A DNA stretch of 64,000 bases from Myxococcus fulvus (GCF_900111765.1 NZ_FOIB01000018.1:40604-104603); one strand, 5' to 3'; positions 27,991-39,100 are shown, counted from the first letter of the stretch. Translations and numbers: made by a program. Notes: generated by a model from the sequence alone, not told the origin.

Positions 27991-29187
27991 ATGCGCTGGA
28001 TACGAGTGGCGGCGGTGGTGGCGGGCGTGAGTGGACTGCTCGCGCCGACGGAGAGTCACGCGCAGGACGAGAAGAAGGACGACGACAAGCCCACCCTCAC
28101 CGGCGGCTACGACGAGAAGAACGGCTTCCACGTCCAGTCGGAGGACGGGAACTACCTGCTCGGCATCAGCTTGCAAGCGGGCTACAAGCTCGAGCCCGTC
28201 TACCTGGATGGCAAGGCCGAGTCCCGCACGGCCTTCTCGTTCCTGCGCCCCATCATGCGCGGCAACATCTTCCGCCCGTGGATCCGCTTCTGGACGTCGC
28301 TGGAGCTGGCGGACCCGCCGCTGTACCTGCTCGACTCGCTGGTGGAGATCCAGCCCTGGGACGAGCTGGGCGTGCGCGCGGGCCAGCAGTACACGCCGCT
28401 GAGCCGTCACGAGTCCTGGGGTCCGCAGCAGATCCTCTTCCCCGAGTTCTCCACCATCGCCAACTACTACTGGACCGGTCGCGACAAGGGCGTGACGTTC
28501 TTCGGGACCATGGACCGGCTGGAGTACTACGTCGGCGTCTACGGCGGCTCGCCGCTGCGCAGCGTCCGCTCCGAGTCCGGCAAGTATCAGCTCAACGCAC
28601 GCGCCACCATCTCCCCCATGGGCAAGCCCGGCTACGGCGAGCTGCCGTACATCATGTCCGGCGACAAGGAGCCGCCTCCGCTCAACGTGTCCTTCACGCT
28701 GCAGGGGGCCGCGGGCGACGTCTCCCAGGTGAAGGAGAACTTCAACCCGGAGTCCGGCGTCTTCGAAATCCTGCGCGAGGGCGAGCGCCGCTTCGTCACT
28801 GGCGGCGTGGACCTGTTCATCCAGGCGCGGCGCTTCAGCTTCTTCGGCGAGGCGTACATCAGCCGCGTCGACCCGATGAACAACGCGCGCAACTTCTCCA
28901 GCTTCGGCGCGTGGGTGCAGGCGGACTACGTCGTCTACAAGAAGACCGTGGATGTGGGCGTGCGACTGAGCTACCTCAACCCGAGCTTCGACCTGGACGA
29001 CGACCTGCTCTACATCGGCGAGGCCCAGCTCGCCTGGTTCGTCAACGCGCCACATCTGGCGTTCAAGCTGCGCTACCAGATTGCGCACCAGGAGGCCGCC
29101 AACGGCGCGGAGGACGCGTCCGTCGTCATTCCGAAGGACCCGGGCACCTCGCAGCTCATCACCCTGCAGCTCAACCTGGCGTTCTAG
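27991..29187 (+). CDS. Phosphate-selective-type porin (OprO/OprP-like)
   Basis: This 398-residue protein has a signal peptide (about 1-24, ending SHAQ). The chain is made of amphipathic strands with many aromatic residues and ends in the outer-membrane sorting pattern with terminal Phe (LITLQLNLAF). Segments such as FRPWIRFWTSLELAD and VGVRLSYLNPSFDLDDD match the OprO/OprP porin superfamily. A passive outer-membrane channel for anions or small solutes is likely; the specificity is not readable. It lies downstream of the secreted glutaminase and upstream of a LysR gene, all on the plus strand. Confidence 0.88.
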   Translation: MRWIRVAAVVAGVSGLLAPTESHAQDEKKDDDKPTLTGGYDEKNGFHVQSEDGNYLLGISLQAGYKLEPVYLDGKAESRTAFSFLRPIMRGNIFRPWIRFWTSLELADPPLYLLDSLVEIQPWDELGVRAGQQYTPLSRHESWGPQQILFPEFSTIANYYWTGRDKGVTFFGTMDRLEYYVGVYGGSPLRSVRSESGKYQLNARATISPMGKPGYGELPYIMSGDKEPPPLNVSFTLQGAAGDVSQVKENFNPESGVFEILREGERRFVTGGVDLFIQARRFSFFGEAYISRVDPMNNARNFSSFGAWVQADYVVYKKTVDVGVRLSYLNPSFDLDDDLLYIGEAQLAWFVNAPHLAFKLRYQIAHQEAANGAEDASVVIPKDPGTSQLITLQLNLAF

Positions 29188-29257
29188 CGCCACCGTCTGG
29201 CGGGCATCCAGGCGGCGCATGCGTTATGCCTGACGACGGCAAGGAGACGCCGCCGCC

Positions 29258-30319
29258 ATGCTCCCCATCGACCACGCCCAGCTCTCGCGCCTGGACCTCA
29301 ACCTGCTCGTGGCCTTCGACGCGCTCATGCGTGAGCGCCACGTCACCCGCGCCGCCCACCGCATCGGCCTGGGCCAGCCGGCGATGAGTCACCACCTGGC
29401 GAGGCTGCGCGAGCTGCTCGGCGACGAGCTCTTCACCCGCGCGCCCACCGGCGTCGTCCCCACGCCCCACGCCCTGATGCTCGCCGAGCCCGTGCGCACC
29501 GCGCTCGCGTGTCTCCAGGGCGTGCTCACCCAGCGGCCCTTCGACCCCGCCACCCAGGAGCGTCACTTCAAGGTGAGCCTGTCGGACGGCCTGGAGTCCT
29601 CGCTCGTGCCCGCGTTCCTCGCGCTCGCCGCGAGCGAGGCACCGGGCGTCACCCTCTCGCTGTCGCCCCTCCAGGAGTCGCTGGGCCTGGCGATGCTGGA
29701 TGACGGCGCGTTGGATCTGCTCGTGGGGCCACCGCTGGAGCAGGCCCCGCACCACAAGCTGCGCCTGTTCTGCGCGGGCGGCTATCGCGTGGTGTTCGAC
29801 CCCGACGCCGTGGACGTGGACCTGCCGCTGTCCCTGGAGGACTTCCTGTCCGTTCCGCACGTGCGGGTGTCGCGGCGGGCGGACTCGAGCGACGCCGTGG
29901 ACGATGCGCTCGCCCGGCTCCGGTTGAAGCGCCGCGTGGCCGTGCAGACGGCGCACTCGCTCAGCGTGCCGCACCTGCTGCGAGGCTCACGACTGCTCGC
30001 CGTGCTCCCGCGTCGCGCGGCCCTGGCCAGCGCGCAGGCGTTCGGCTTGAGCATCAGCGACCCGCCCCTGCCCCTCACCGCGGACGCCATCGTGATGCGC
30101 TGGCACGCCTCGCGCGACGCGGACCCCGGCCACCGCTGGCTGCGCGAGACGATGTTCCGCGCCGCCACGCAGAGCGGCGAGGAGAACACCGCCCCACGCG
30201 TCACGGCCAGGACGCCGCCGCGCCGTCGTCGCGCCCGTCAGAAGGTCGCGATGGGATTGACCGGAGAGCCCGTGCCGCCCTCCACCGCCAGGGGCGCCAC
30301 GCTCAAGAGGAAGTCGTAG
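29258..30319 (+). CDS. LysR-family transcriptional regulator
   Basis: In this 353-residue protein, the N-terminal winged helix-turn-helix (about 10-70) has the family pattern LDLNLLVAFDALMRERHVTR with recognition-helix region GQPAMSHHLARLRE. A two-lobed periplasmic-binding-like effector domain (about 95-305) follows. The last 45 residues are Arg/Thr/Pro-rich, beyond the usual family length of about 300. That tail overlaps the 3' end of the convergent cyclase gene by 82 bp, so an earlier ancestral stop may have been lost. A start after AAGGAG is weakly supported (spacing about 12). It possibly controls the porin or the cyclase. Confidence 0.9.
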   Translation: MLPIDHAQLSRLDLNLLVAFDALMRERHVTRAAHRIGLGQPAMSHHLARLRELLGDELFTRAPTGVVPTPHALMLAEPVRTALACLQGVLTQRPFDPATQERHFKVSLSDGLESSLVPAFLALAASEAPGVTLSLSPLQESLGLAMLDDGALDLLVGPPLEQAPHHKLRLFCAGGYRVVFDPDAVDVDLPLSLEDFLSVPHVRVSRRADSSDAVDDALARLRLKRRVAVQTAHSLSVPHLLRGSRLLAVLPRRAALASAQAFGLSISDPPLPLTADAIVMRWHASRDADPGHRWLRETMFRAATQSGEENTAPRVTARTPPRRRRARQKVAMGLTGEPVPPSTARGATLKRKS

Positions 30320-31233
30320 CGACCTCGCGACGAGGCCGCCTTCGCCAGCGCCTCCAGGTCCGCGTTGTCGATGACGTGGACGCCCAGCGCGTTGATGAGC
30401 AGCACGTGCACCGGCACCAGCATCCCCTCCACGCCCGAGGGGATGACGTCCAGGCCCACGTCCGTCGCCACGACGGCCACCCCACGCGCCGCGAGCCACT
30501 CCACGCTCGAGGCATGCAGCCCCGGTGAGCTCGACGACACGTCCCACGCCCCCACCGCCGCGCGCCGCGCCCACCGGCCCGTGCGCACGATGACCGCGTC
30601 GCCGCTCGTCACCTTCACCTTCGTCTTTCGCTCCCACGCCTCCAGGTCCGAGGCATGGATGGGCGTCCCCGGCTCCAGGTACGGCACGCCCTTGAGCGCG
30701 GCCATGTCGATGAGCACCCCGCGCGTCAGCAGGCCGTCCCGCACCGCGTTCACCGACAACACCGAGCACCCGCTCGCATCCACTCGCGACTGCGGGTAGC
30801 CGTTGTACGTGCGGCCCTCGTCGAACATGTGGCAGAGCGCGTCCAGGTGCGTGTGGGACCAGCCATGGAAGCCCAGCCCCAGCCGGTCCGCGCTGTAGGT
30901 GGCGTCCGGCGCCCCGCCGTGGAACAGCATCTGGTGCTCCAGCGGTGACGGGACGTCGGCGGCCTCGCGCGTCTCCAGCGTGTGCGCGAGCGACACGGAC
31001 ACGCCCTCCCGCACGAGCTTCGCGGCCTCGCGGCGCTTGGCGGGCGTGATGAGGTTCGCCGTGCCCAGTTGGTCCTTGTCCCCCCATCGCCCCCAGTTGC
31101 GGTGCTCCTTCTTCCAGGACTGGATGGCCTCGGGGCTCGACAGGCCCTTCGCTCCGGACGTGGGCTCGGCTGCCAGCGCGCTCAGCGCCCCCACGCTCGC
31201 GATGACCAGGCCCTGGATGACGCTCTTGAACAT
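30238..31233 (-). CDS. Exported cyclase-family (kynurenine formamidase-like) hydrolase
   Basis: This protein of about 331 residues was started at the ATG at 31233, 5 nt after GGAG, giving a signal peptide FKSVIQGLVIASVGALSALA; an ATG 18 bp upstream is also in frame. The mature protein matches the cyclase/KynB family, including WGDKDQLGTANLI near the start and the metal-binding motif SHTHLDALCHM (family HxGTHxDxxxH, with Ser-His-Thr-His here). A metal-dependent amide or lactone hydrolase of the periplasm is likely; the substrate is unknown. Its 3' end overlaps the LysR gene on the other strand by 82 bp. Confidence 0.88.
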   Translation of the reverse strand: MFKSVIQGLVIASVGALSALAAEPTSGAKGLSSPEAIQSWKKEHRNWGRWGDKDQLGTANLITPAKRREAAKLVREGVSVSLAHTLETREAADVPSPLEHQMLFHGGAPDATYSADRLGLGFHGWSHTHLDALCHMFDEGRTYNGYPQSRVDASGCSVLSVNAVRDGLLTRGVLIDMAALKGVPYLEPGTPIHASDLEAWERKTKVKVTSGDAVIVRTGRWARRAAVGAWDVSSSSPGLHASSVEWLAARGVAVVATDVGLDVIPSGVEGMLVPVHVLLINALGVHVIDNADLEALAKAASSRGRYDFLLSVAPLAVEGGTGSPVNPIATF

Positions 31234-31358
31234 GTGCACTCCGTGGTTCATGCCACCCCGGACATGGAGAGGCGCGACACGCCCTACCTAGCGACGTGGC
31301 CCCGCAGCGCCCAATCGAGCCCGTCGATGACGGTCATCGACGGCGGGGACTGGCCCCT

Positions 31359-31407
31359 GTAACGCCCCACGCTACAGACGGGCCGGGTTTGTAACCCTCC
31401 AGGCTAC
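31359..31407. promoter_or_regulatory. Paired 17-bp enhancer boxes upstream of the FHA-EBP gene
   Basis: GTAACGCCCCACGCTAC (31359-31375) and GTAACCCTCCAGGCTAC (31391-31407) fit GTRAC-N7-GCTAC. Their centres are 32 bp apart, about three helical turns. The first is embedded in a longer palindrome, CTGTA to TACAG (31357-31377). The second is preceded by CGGGTTT. The same pair, with the same internal order, recurs at 36114-36161. They end 45 bp before a sigma-54-like promoter, as expected for enhancer sites of a sigma-54 activator. Confidence 0.75.
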
Positions 31408-31451
31408 GCCCCTGCCTCGAGGGCGGGAGTGACCCCAGGGTGGGGGTGGAA

Positions 31452-31467
31452 CGGCACACCCGCTGCA
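31452..31467 (+). promoter_or_regulatory. Sigma-54-like promoter of the FHA-EBP gene
   Basis: CGGCACACCCGCTGCA has the invariant GG (31453-31454) and GC (31465-31466) separated by exactly 10 bp, with GGCAC and TGCA as in the -24/-12 consensus. A transcript would start near 31477, about 200 nt before the likely start codon. No other gene intervenes. Confidence 0.6.
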
Positions 31468-31678
31468 TTGTCCTGGAGTGCCACACGGTCGGGCGCAACC
31501 CACCACGACCGTGCGCTCCGTGCAGCAGGGGGGCCGGGGGGCGGAGAGGGGGGACGCGGGGCCCGGCCGGTATCGACCGAGCCGGGCCTCCGCGGGGGCA
31601 TTCACGGGGCAACCTGACGATTGGACAGGGATGGACGACCGGAACTTCGCGTCACGTGGCCATGGTATCTTGAAGCTC

Positions 31679-33097
<1,419 letters not shown>

Positions 33098-33100
33098 GCC

Positions 33101-34501
33101 TCACCGCCGTCCGGTGACGCGGGACCAGATGGCCCCGCCACCGGGCAACGGCGCCGCGAGGAAGCCGGACTCCAGCCCTCGCAGCGCCGACTCGGTGGCC
33201 ACCAGCCCACCGTCCTTCGCGTCCGCCACCCAGCCCGGCAGGTGCAGCAGGCTCGCACCCGCGCGTCCCTCCGAGCCCGGCAGCTGGTCCACGTGGACGG
33301 TGATGGCCAACCGGACCGGAGAGGCGGACTCCCGCGCGCCCTCGTCTCGCGCGCCCTCCTGCTCCAGCAGGGACAGCGCCGCCGCCAGCACCCGCTCGCG
33401 CACCGCGCGCTCGGAGGCCGCGTCATCGGGCAGCGGCGCCAGCGCCATCAGACAGCCGCTCCCCTCCAGCCGCACCTCCAGCCCCACCTCGCGGGCAATC
33501 AGGCCCGTGCGCTCCAGCAATGAGTCCATGCGCTCCAGGCTCGTCGAGTCGGGAGCGTGGGACATGCGGGCCTCCGCGTAGAGCGCCACCGCGTGGCCCG
33601 GATTCGCGCGAGGCCCCACGCCGCCCACCGCGCGACGCAGCTCCTCCAGGAACAGGGCCACGTCCGGGTAGCGCTCCTCGCGAGTCTTGGCCAGACAGCG
33701 CGACACCACGTCATCCAGCCCCGAGGGCACGGGCGCGCGCTCGGTGGGCCTGGGGGGCGGTGCGTGCAGGTGCTGCTCCTCCACCTCGTGCCGCGTGGCG
33801 CCCTGGAACGGCGGCTGCCCGGTGACGAGCTGGAACAGGAGCACGCCCAGCGCGTACAAGTCGGTGCGCGCGTCGGGCACCTCACCGCGAATCTGCTCGG
33901 GGGCCATGGACAGCGGCGTGCCCAGGGCGACCCCCGTGTGCGTGAGCGAGGAGGCCCCGGGAACTCCCGGCGTCAGCGCCTTCGCCACGCCGAAGTCCAC
34001 CAGCTTCACCCACAGGGCCTCGCCGCCGCCGGACAGGCGCATCACGTTCTGCGCCTTGAGGTCCCGGTGCACCACGCCCGCCGCGTGCGCGACGCCCAGC
34101 GCGGCGCCCACCTGCTCCAGCACCTCCAGCGCCTCACGTGAGGACAGGGGCCCGCGCGCGGACAGCTCCGCGGCCAGGTCCCGGCCCTCCAGCCACTCCA
34201 TGGCGATGAAGGGCCGGCCCTCCGGGAGCTCGCCGTAGTCGAGCACTTGGACGATGTGCGGATGACTCAGCCGCTGGAGCGTCGCCGCCTCCCGGCGGAA
34301 GCGGCGCAGCGCGGTGTCCGTGGACAAGGCCGACGACTGCAGGACCTTGAGCGCGGCGAGCGTCCCGCTCGTCGCATCCCGCGCCCGATAGAGGGTGGAG
34401 ACCGGCCCCCGGTAATGGACTCGCTCCACGACCCAGCGCCCCACCAGCGCGCCGGGCCGCAGCTCCTCACCGTAGAGGGACTCCACGCCTCCGCTCGTCA
34501 T
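33101..34501 (-). CDS. Ser/Thr protein kinase with cyclase-like tail, linked to the FHA-EBP
   Basis: In this 466-residue protein, the Hanks kinase domain (about 20-290) has the ATP lysine in AALKVL, the catalytic loop HRDLKAQN, DFG in LVDFGVAKAL and APE in SMAPEQIRG. The Gly-rich loop is degenerate (YRGPVSTLYRA). No membrane helix is seen. The tail (about 305-466) resembles a degenerate nucleotide-cyclase homology domain (AVALYAEARM, then VRLAITVHVDQLPGSEG) without evident catalytic residues. Its ATG comes 3 nt after the lipoprotein stop, with AAGGAG inside that gene, so the two form one operon. It is an obvious candidate to phosphorylate or bind the FHA domain of the convergent EBP. Confidence 0.92.
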   Translation of the reverse strand: MTSGGVESLYGEELRPGALVGRWVVERVHYRGPVSTLYRARDATSGTLAALKVLQSSALSTDTALRRFRREAATLQRLSHPHIVQVLDYGELPEGRPFIAMEWLEGRDLAAELSARGPLSSREALEVLEQVGAALGVAHAAGVVHRDLKAQNVMRLSGGGEALWVKLVDFGVAKALTPGVPGASSLTHTGVALGTPLSMAPEQIRGEVPDARTDLYALGVLLFQLVTGQPPFQGATRHEVEEQHLHAPPPRPTERAPVPSGLDDVVSRCLAKTREERYPDVALFLEELRRAVGGVGPRANPGHAVALYAEARMSHAPDSTSLERMDSLLERTGLIAREVGLEVRLEGSGCLMALAPLPDDAASERAVRERVLAAALSLLEQEGARDEGARESASPVRLAITVHVDQLPGSEGRAGASLLHLPGWVADAKDGGLVATESALRGLESGFLAAPLPGGGAIWSRVTGRR

Positions 34502-34504
34502 CGA

Positions 34505-35992
34505 CTAGCGCTCCTTGCTCGTGCGAATCGTACGCGAGCACAGCTTGCGCACGCGCTCGTCCTTCACCGGGCCGCAGGCGTCATGCAGGAACGTCGTCAC
34601 CGGCTCCTTCCAGAGACCGCCGAACGGATCCCTGCACCGCTCGTAGTCGCCGTCTCCCGGCACCTCCGGGCCATCGTTGATCTCACACCGGCCCGCCCCC
34701 TGCGTGCTCCCCCAGCAGGGGCCCGCCACCTTGGACGCGCAGTTGGCGCCGGTGCCCGGCAGCGCGCAGACGCGGTGCGAGGAGTACGCCGCGCCGTTGC
34801 TCCACTGCGGGTCGTAACAGGAGTACATCCGCAGATAGATGGCGCCATCCACCACCGCGTCATCTCCCACCACGCGGTAGCGCGTGATGTCACCCTGGCG
34901 GACCTCCTCCACGTACACCTGCGTGGCCAGCGCCTTCGAGTCGAAGATGTTGCCGTAGAAGGCGCCCTCGCGAACGCCGAAGACCTCGGCCTCCGACAGC
35001 GGATAGGCCGCCACTTCGGCGGGGTCCGCGGCCACGCTCGCGGAGCCGCTCTCGTTGCTGTCATACGGCGCCGTCATCACGCTGAAGAACCCCTCCGCCG
35101 GGCAGGTGAAGCCGACCACCGGCCCCGTGGCGGAGCAGCTCGTCTCCGACTCGCCGAGCAAGGTGTCGCTGCCGGTGCCACAGCCCACCACGCCCGAGCA
35201 GACCCGCAGTGCCATGCGCGCGCCGGTCGAGGCCCCCAGCGCCGGCCCCGGACACGAGACGGCGCCGCCCGCCCCGACCCAGACCTGCGAGCCAGCCAGA
35301 CAGGAGCCGATACCGTCCGGCGTCCACCCGCAGTCACGCTGCGCGCCCGTCTCGCCCGCCTGGCAGGCCGTGAAGCTCGGCAGCTTCGTCGCCGTGGTCG
35401 GGTCGTACTCCGCCGGCTGCGACACCGGCTCCAGGTAGAAGACGCTCGGGTTGCCGGTGACTTCGCCGCGGATGGACAGCTCCACGCGGCGGCCGAACGC
35501 GTTGTTGCGCGCCAGGAGGCACGCGGAGACGCGGTTGAGACACTCGGGCGTCGGGGCCGACGTCAGCCACTGCGTACACAGGCCCGCCTTGCCCTGCCAC
35601 ACGCCGGGGCCCGGCGTCGGTCCGCGAGGGTTGTAGTACCAGAGCACCTGGTTGGGCCCCAGCGCGCAGCTCACCAGGTAGCTCATGAACGTCTGCGCAT
35701 CCGGATCATGCAGCTGCTTGCGGATGTACGCGTCCCCGCCCGATGCGCTGAACAGGTCCTGCAGCTTCTGCGTCGCCAACATCCGGTTGGCCAGCGCGTT
35801 GGTGGAGAGGGCGTTGAGGACCAGTGCATCCGTGGACAGCGAGTTCGCGATGCGAATCTCCGCCCGGCTCTCCCCGACGTCGGACGTCGGGGCGTCGGCG
35901 ACGGGCACGCTGCTCCCTCCACCACAGCCGGCCAGGGCCAACAACAGCAAGGACACGACACCCGACGGGGCGCGACGGACAGTGACACCCAT
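34505..35992 (-). CDS. Cys-rich lipoprotein under a sigma-54-like promoter
   Basis: This protein of about 495 residues starts at an ATG with GGAGGAG 5 nt upstream. The lipoprotein signal MGVTVRRAPSGVVSLLLLAL ends in lipobox LAGC. Residues near 45-75 hold short repeats (LSTDALVLNALSTNALAN). The rest has about 20 cysteines, many in small loops (SCLAGS, GCGTGS, RVCALPGTGANC), suggesting several disulfide-bonded surface modules. No known family is recognised. It is the first gene of an operon with the kinase and is preceded by a sigma-54-like promoter and two enhancer boxes, so it is probably induced by the nearby FHA-EBP. Confidence 0.8.
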   Translation of the reverse strand: MGVTVRRAPSGVVSLLLLALAGCGGGSSVPVADAPTSDVGESRAEIRIANSLSTDALVLNALSTNALANRMLATQKLQDLFSASGGDAYIRKQLHDPDAQTFMSYLVSCALGPNQVLWYYNPRGPTPGPGVWQGKAGLCTQWLTSAPTPECLNRVSACLLARNNAFGRRVELSIRGEVTGNPSVFYLEPVSQPAEYDPTTATKLPSFTACQAGETGAQRDCGWTPDGIGSCLAGSQVWVGAGGAVSCPGPALGASTGARMALRVCSGVVGCGTGSDTLLGESETSCSATGPVVGFTCPAEGFFSVMTAPYDSNESGSASVAADPAEVAAYPLSEAEVFGVREGAFYGNIFDSKALATQVYVEEVRQGDITRYRVVGDDAVVDGAIYLRMYSCYDPQWSNGAAYSSHRVCALPGTGANCASKVAGPCWGSTQGAGRCEINDGPEVPGDGDYERCRDPFGGLWKEPVTTFLHDACGPVKDERVRKLCSRTIRTSKER

Positions 35993-36043
35993 GGACGCTC
36001 CTCCAGTGAAAAACATGGAATTGGAGAAATACCCCCCCACTGA

Positions 36044-36059
36044 AGCACGCTCCAGGCCA
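36044..36059 (-). promoter_or_regulatory. Sigma-54-like promoter of the lipoprotein-kinase operon
   Basis: On the minus strand the sequence is TGGCCTGGAGCGTGCT. It has GG (36058-36057) and GC (36046-36045) exactly 10 bp apart and keeps TGGC and TGC of the -24/-12 consensus. The predicted start is near 36033, about 40 nt before the lipoprotein ATG. Confidence 0.55.
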
Positions 36060-36113
36060 GCCGCGCCGCCCGTCACCTTGCCGTCTGAGACCCGTCCTGG
36101 GAGGTCGTCCGCT

Positions 36114-36161
36114 GTAGCGTGGGAGGTCACTCCCCGGCGGGTTTGTGACGTCCAGCGCTAC
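36114..36161. promoter_or_regulatory. Paired 17-bp enhancer boxes upstream of the lipoprotein-kinase operon
   Basis: GTAGCGTGGGAGGTCAC (36114-36130; reverse complement GTGACCTCCCACGCTAC) and GTGACGTCCAGCGCTAC (36145-36161) have centres 31 bp apart. CTGTAGCGTGGG at 36112-36123 equals, on the opposite strand, 12 of 12 bases of the first box at 31357-31377. GGGTTTGT precedes the second box in both places. The nearer box ends 54 bp from the -24 element. The outer box overlaps the last codons of the large kinase gene. Confidence 0.75.
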
Positions 36162-39100
36162 ACCCGCCCCACCGTGTCGCGCAGGGCCTCCCAGCGGGTC
36201 CGCCAGAGCGGAGCGGACGCGATGGCGCCCTCGGCGCGGGTCAGCCACATGCGGGCTTCATCCGGGAGGCGGGAGCGGAAGGCGGACCAGGCGGCCTGGA
36301 GCAGCAGCTCCGCCTTCTCGTCGGGAGAGGCCAGCTCGCGGGCCTCGTCCTCCAGCGCCGCCCATGCGGGCGACTCATGCACCCCGCCTCCGCGCTCGGC
36401 CTCGCGCACCTGGAGCTCCACCAGCTTGCGCATGACGGCGGTGGGCGGCAGCGAGGCGGGCGGGCAATGGAACTCAATCCAGCGCAGCTGCCGGGACGCC
36501 TCCTCCCAATCGCCGAGCGCCACGCCGATGCGCGCGAGCAGCAGCGCGTCCACGGGTACCGGGTGCTCGAGGAAGAAGCGCACGCCCAGCTCATGGGCCC
36601 GGCGCGCCAACGGGAGCGCCTCCTGCAAGCGCCCCTGCATGTAGAGCACCTCGGCGAGGTTGAAGGTGGACCAGCGCTCCACCTGCGCGTGGCCCAGCTC
36701 GCGGCCCAGGCCCATCGCGCGCCGCAGGTCCTCCTCCATCCGCGCCACATCGCCCTGCCCCAGCCACAGGAGCACGCGGTTGATGAGCGTGGCGGCCAGG
36801 TGCAGCGCGTCGCCCGCCGCCTCGCAGCGGGCCAGGGCCTCCTCGAAGCGGGACGCGGCCTCTTCCGTGCGCTCGAGGAACGTCAGCGACGAGCCCAGCA
36901 TGGTGAGGGCCACCACCAGCGTCTCGTGCTCTCGTGCTCGCTCGGCGCCCTCGATGACGGAGTCGAGGATGCGGGCCGCGGGTCCCCACTCGCCCTGGCG
37001 CACGTGCAACCGCCCTCGGGCCAAAGTGCAGCGCAGGGACAGGCGCGGGTCATCGAGCTGTTCGATTCGCTCCAGGGCCTCGCGAGCACAGAGCGTCGAG
37101 CCCTCCACGTCCTCCATCCAGTCGCGCGCGGTGGCCTCCTCCAGGAGCAGGTCCACGCACAGGGCCTTGTCCCCGCGGACCTCCGCCAGGACGCGCGCGG
37201 CGGCCAGGTCCCCGAGCCCCTCGTGGAAGCGCTGCAGGCGATGGCGCACGCGTCCTCGTCCCGCGAGGGCACGCGCCCGCTGCTCGGAGTCTCGGTCCGG
37301 CAGCAGCGCGAGGGCGCGGGTGTAGAGCTGCTCGGCCTCCACGGAGCGGTGCGCGCGACGTGACTCCTCGGCCAGGGCGAGGAAGGCGGTGGCGGCTTCG
37401 TCGTGCGCGCCGCAGGCCGCGGCGTGGAGGGCGCGACGATGACGCTCGACCGGTGAATCACCGGTGGTCGCCAGTCGTGCGGCGGCATGCAGCGCGCGAC
37501 GCGTCACCGGAGGCAGGAGCGCTTCGATGGACTCGCGCAGCAAGGGGTGACGGAACGCGAAGCGGCCCAGGCCCACGGGCCGGAGGAGCCCCGCGCGCGC
37601 CAGACGCTGCAGGCCCGCGCCCGCGTCCAGGGAGGTGGCCATGCCCACGCCCTCCTCGGCGGGCCCGAGGTGTCGCAAGGCCGCATCCACGCGCTCGACC
37701 TCCAGCTCCGTGCCGAGCACCGCGCACAGTCGCGCGAGCCCGCCGTACGCATCCGGCAGTCCATCCAGCGCGCGACTGGCGAGGCGCTGGAAGAGCGGCG
37801 TCACCGACACGTCCAGCAGCGCGTCCGGAGCGATGTACCAACCGCCCCCGGGCGAGGCCCTCAGCGCGCCCGCGGTCCGCAGGGCCACCGCCAGCTCGAC
37901 GAGAGACAGCGGCACGCCCTGGGCAAGCTGCTCCAATCGCGCGAGCACCGGCTCGGGGATGTGCTCGGCGGGGCGGAGCAGGTGCAGCAACAGCGCGCGA
38001 CTGGCCTCTGGAGACAGCGGCGGCAGCACATGACGGACGGCGCTCGCGCTGCGCTCGCCCAGGTGGGGCCGCAGGCCGAGCAGCGCCGGTCGAGCGACGA
38101 CGCAGACCCAGAGCGGAGCGCACGCGCCCGTGAGCGTGGCGACCTCCAGCGCGTCGAGCGTCGTCGGGTCCGCCAGGTGCGCGTCGTCCAGCAGCAGCAC
38201 CCGGGGCAGCTCGCGAGCGCGGTGACGAAGCGCCTCGGCGAGCCAGCGCGCCGCCGCGTGACGTGCATCGGCGAGCGGGACACCGCTGGTCCGCGGAGAT
38301 TCGGGCAGCGGCGAAGGCCCGTCGACGAGCGAGGCTCGCAGGCTCTCCAGCAACGCATCCGGCGAGCGGACGTCCGGAGCCGAGGCGCGCAAGCGGATGA
38401 CTTGAGCCTGGCCGTTCGACTCCAACCGCGCGGCGAGCGCCTCGATGACCCGCGACTTGCCGAGCCCCACGTCCGCGGTGACGACCGAGAAGCCCGGGAC
38501 GTTCTCCGAGAGGCTGCGGAACGCCTCCTTCGTCAGGGCCTCCAGCAGCTCCTCGCGGCCGAAGAGCGGAGGCGGTTCGGAGGAGGCGCTGGACGCCGCG
38601 CTGTCGAGCAGGCGCAGTCGCCCTGGGTCCGAGGTGGACTCCAGGAGGCTCGCGGTGTCGCGGCCCACGGCCTCGGTGGCGCTGGAGTCCAGGCGCGCGG
38701 CCGCGGCCTCCGTGACGCGCGTCTCACCGGGCACCCACGTCTGCGGCCACCAGTCCGCGGGCGAGTCCAGCGCGGGCCCCGCCAGCCGCAACGTGGACGC
38801 GCCGACGCGCACGTGCAGCTCCGCCAGATGGAGCACGGCCGAGGCCTCCGACTCCTCGAGCAGCTTCCTCGCGGCGAGCGCGCCCGCGCGCACGTTCGCC
38901 TCGGCGGTGAGCGACTCCGCGAAGGCGATGACATAACCACCGGGCCTCACGCGCGCGATGAGCCCTCCGCGAGGCTCGATGGCGGCCTTCACCGCGTCCA
39001 ACGCCAGCGGCGTGTGGAGCCCGAGCAGCGCCACCTGTCGAGGCCCCGCGCCCGACGCGAGCGACTGCTGCGGCGACACGGCCTCGCCCGACGCGACGGA

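Noticed and set aside
31284..31316. A GG-N10-GC match on the minus strand that could be a sigma-54 promoter for the cyclase gene
   Set aside because: It lacks the TGGCA part and TTGC; only the bare GG/GC spacing fits, which is common in such GC-rich DNA.
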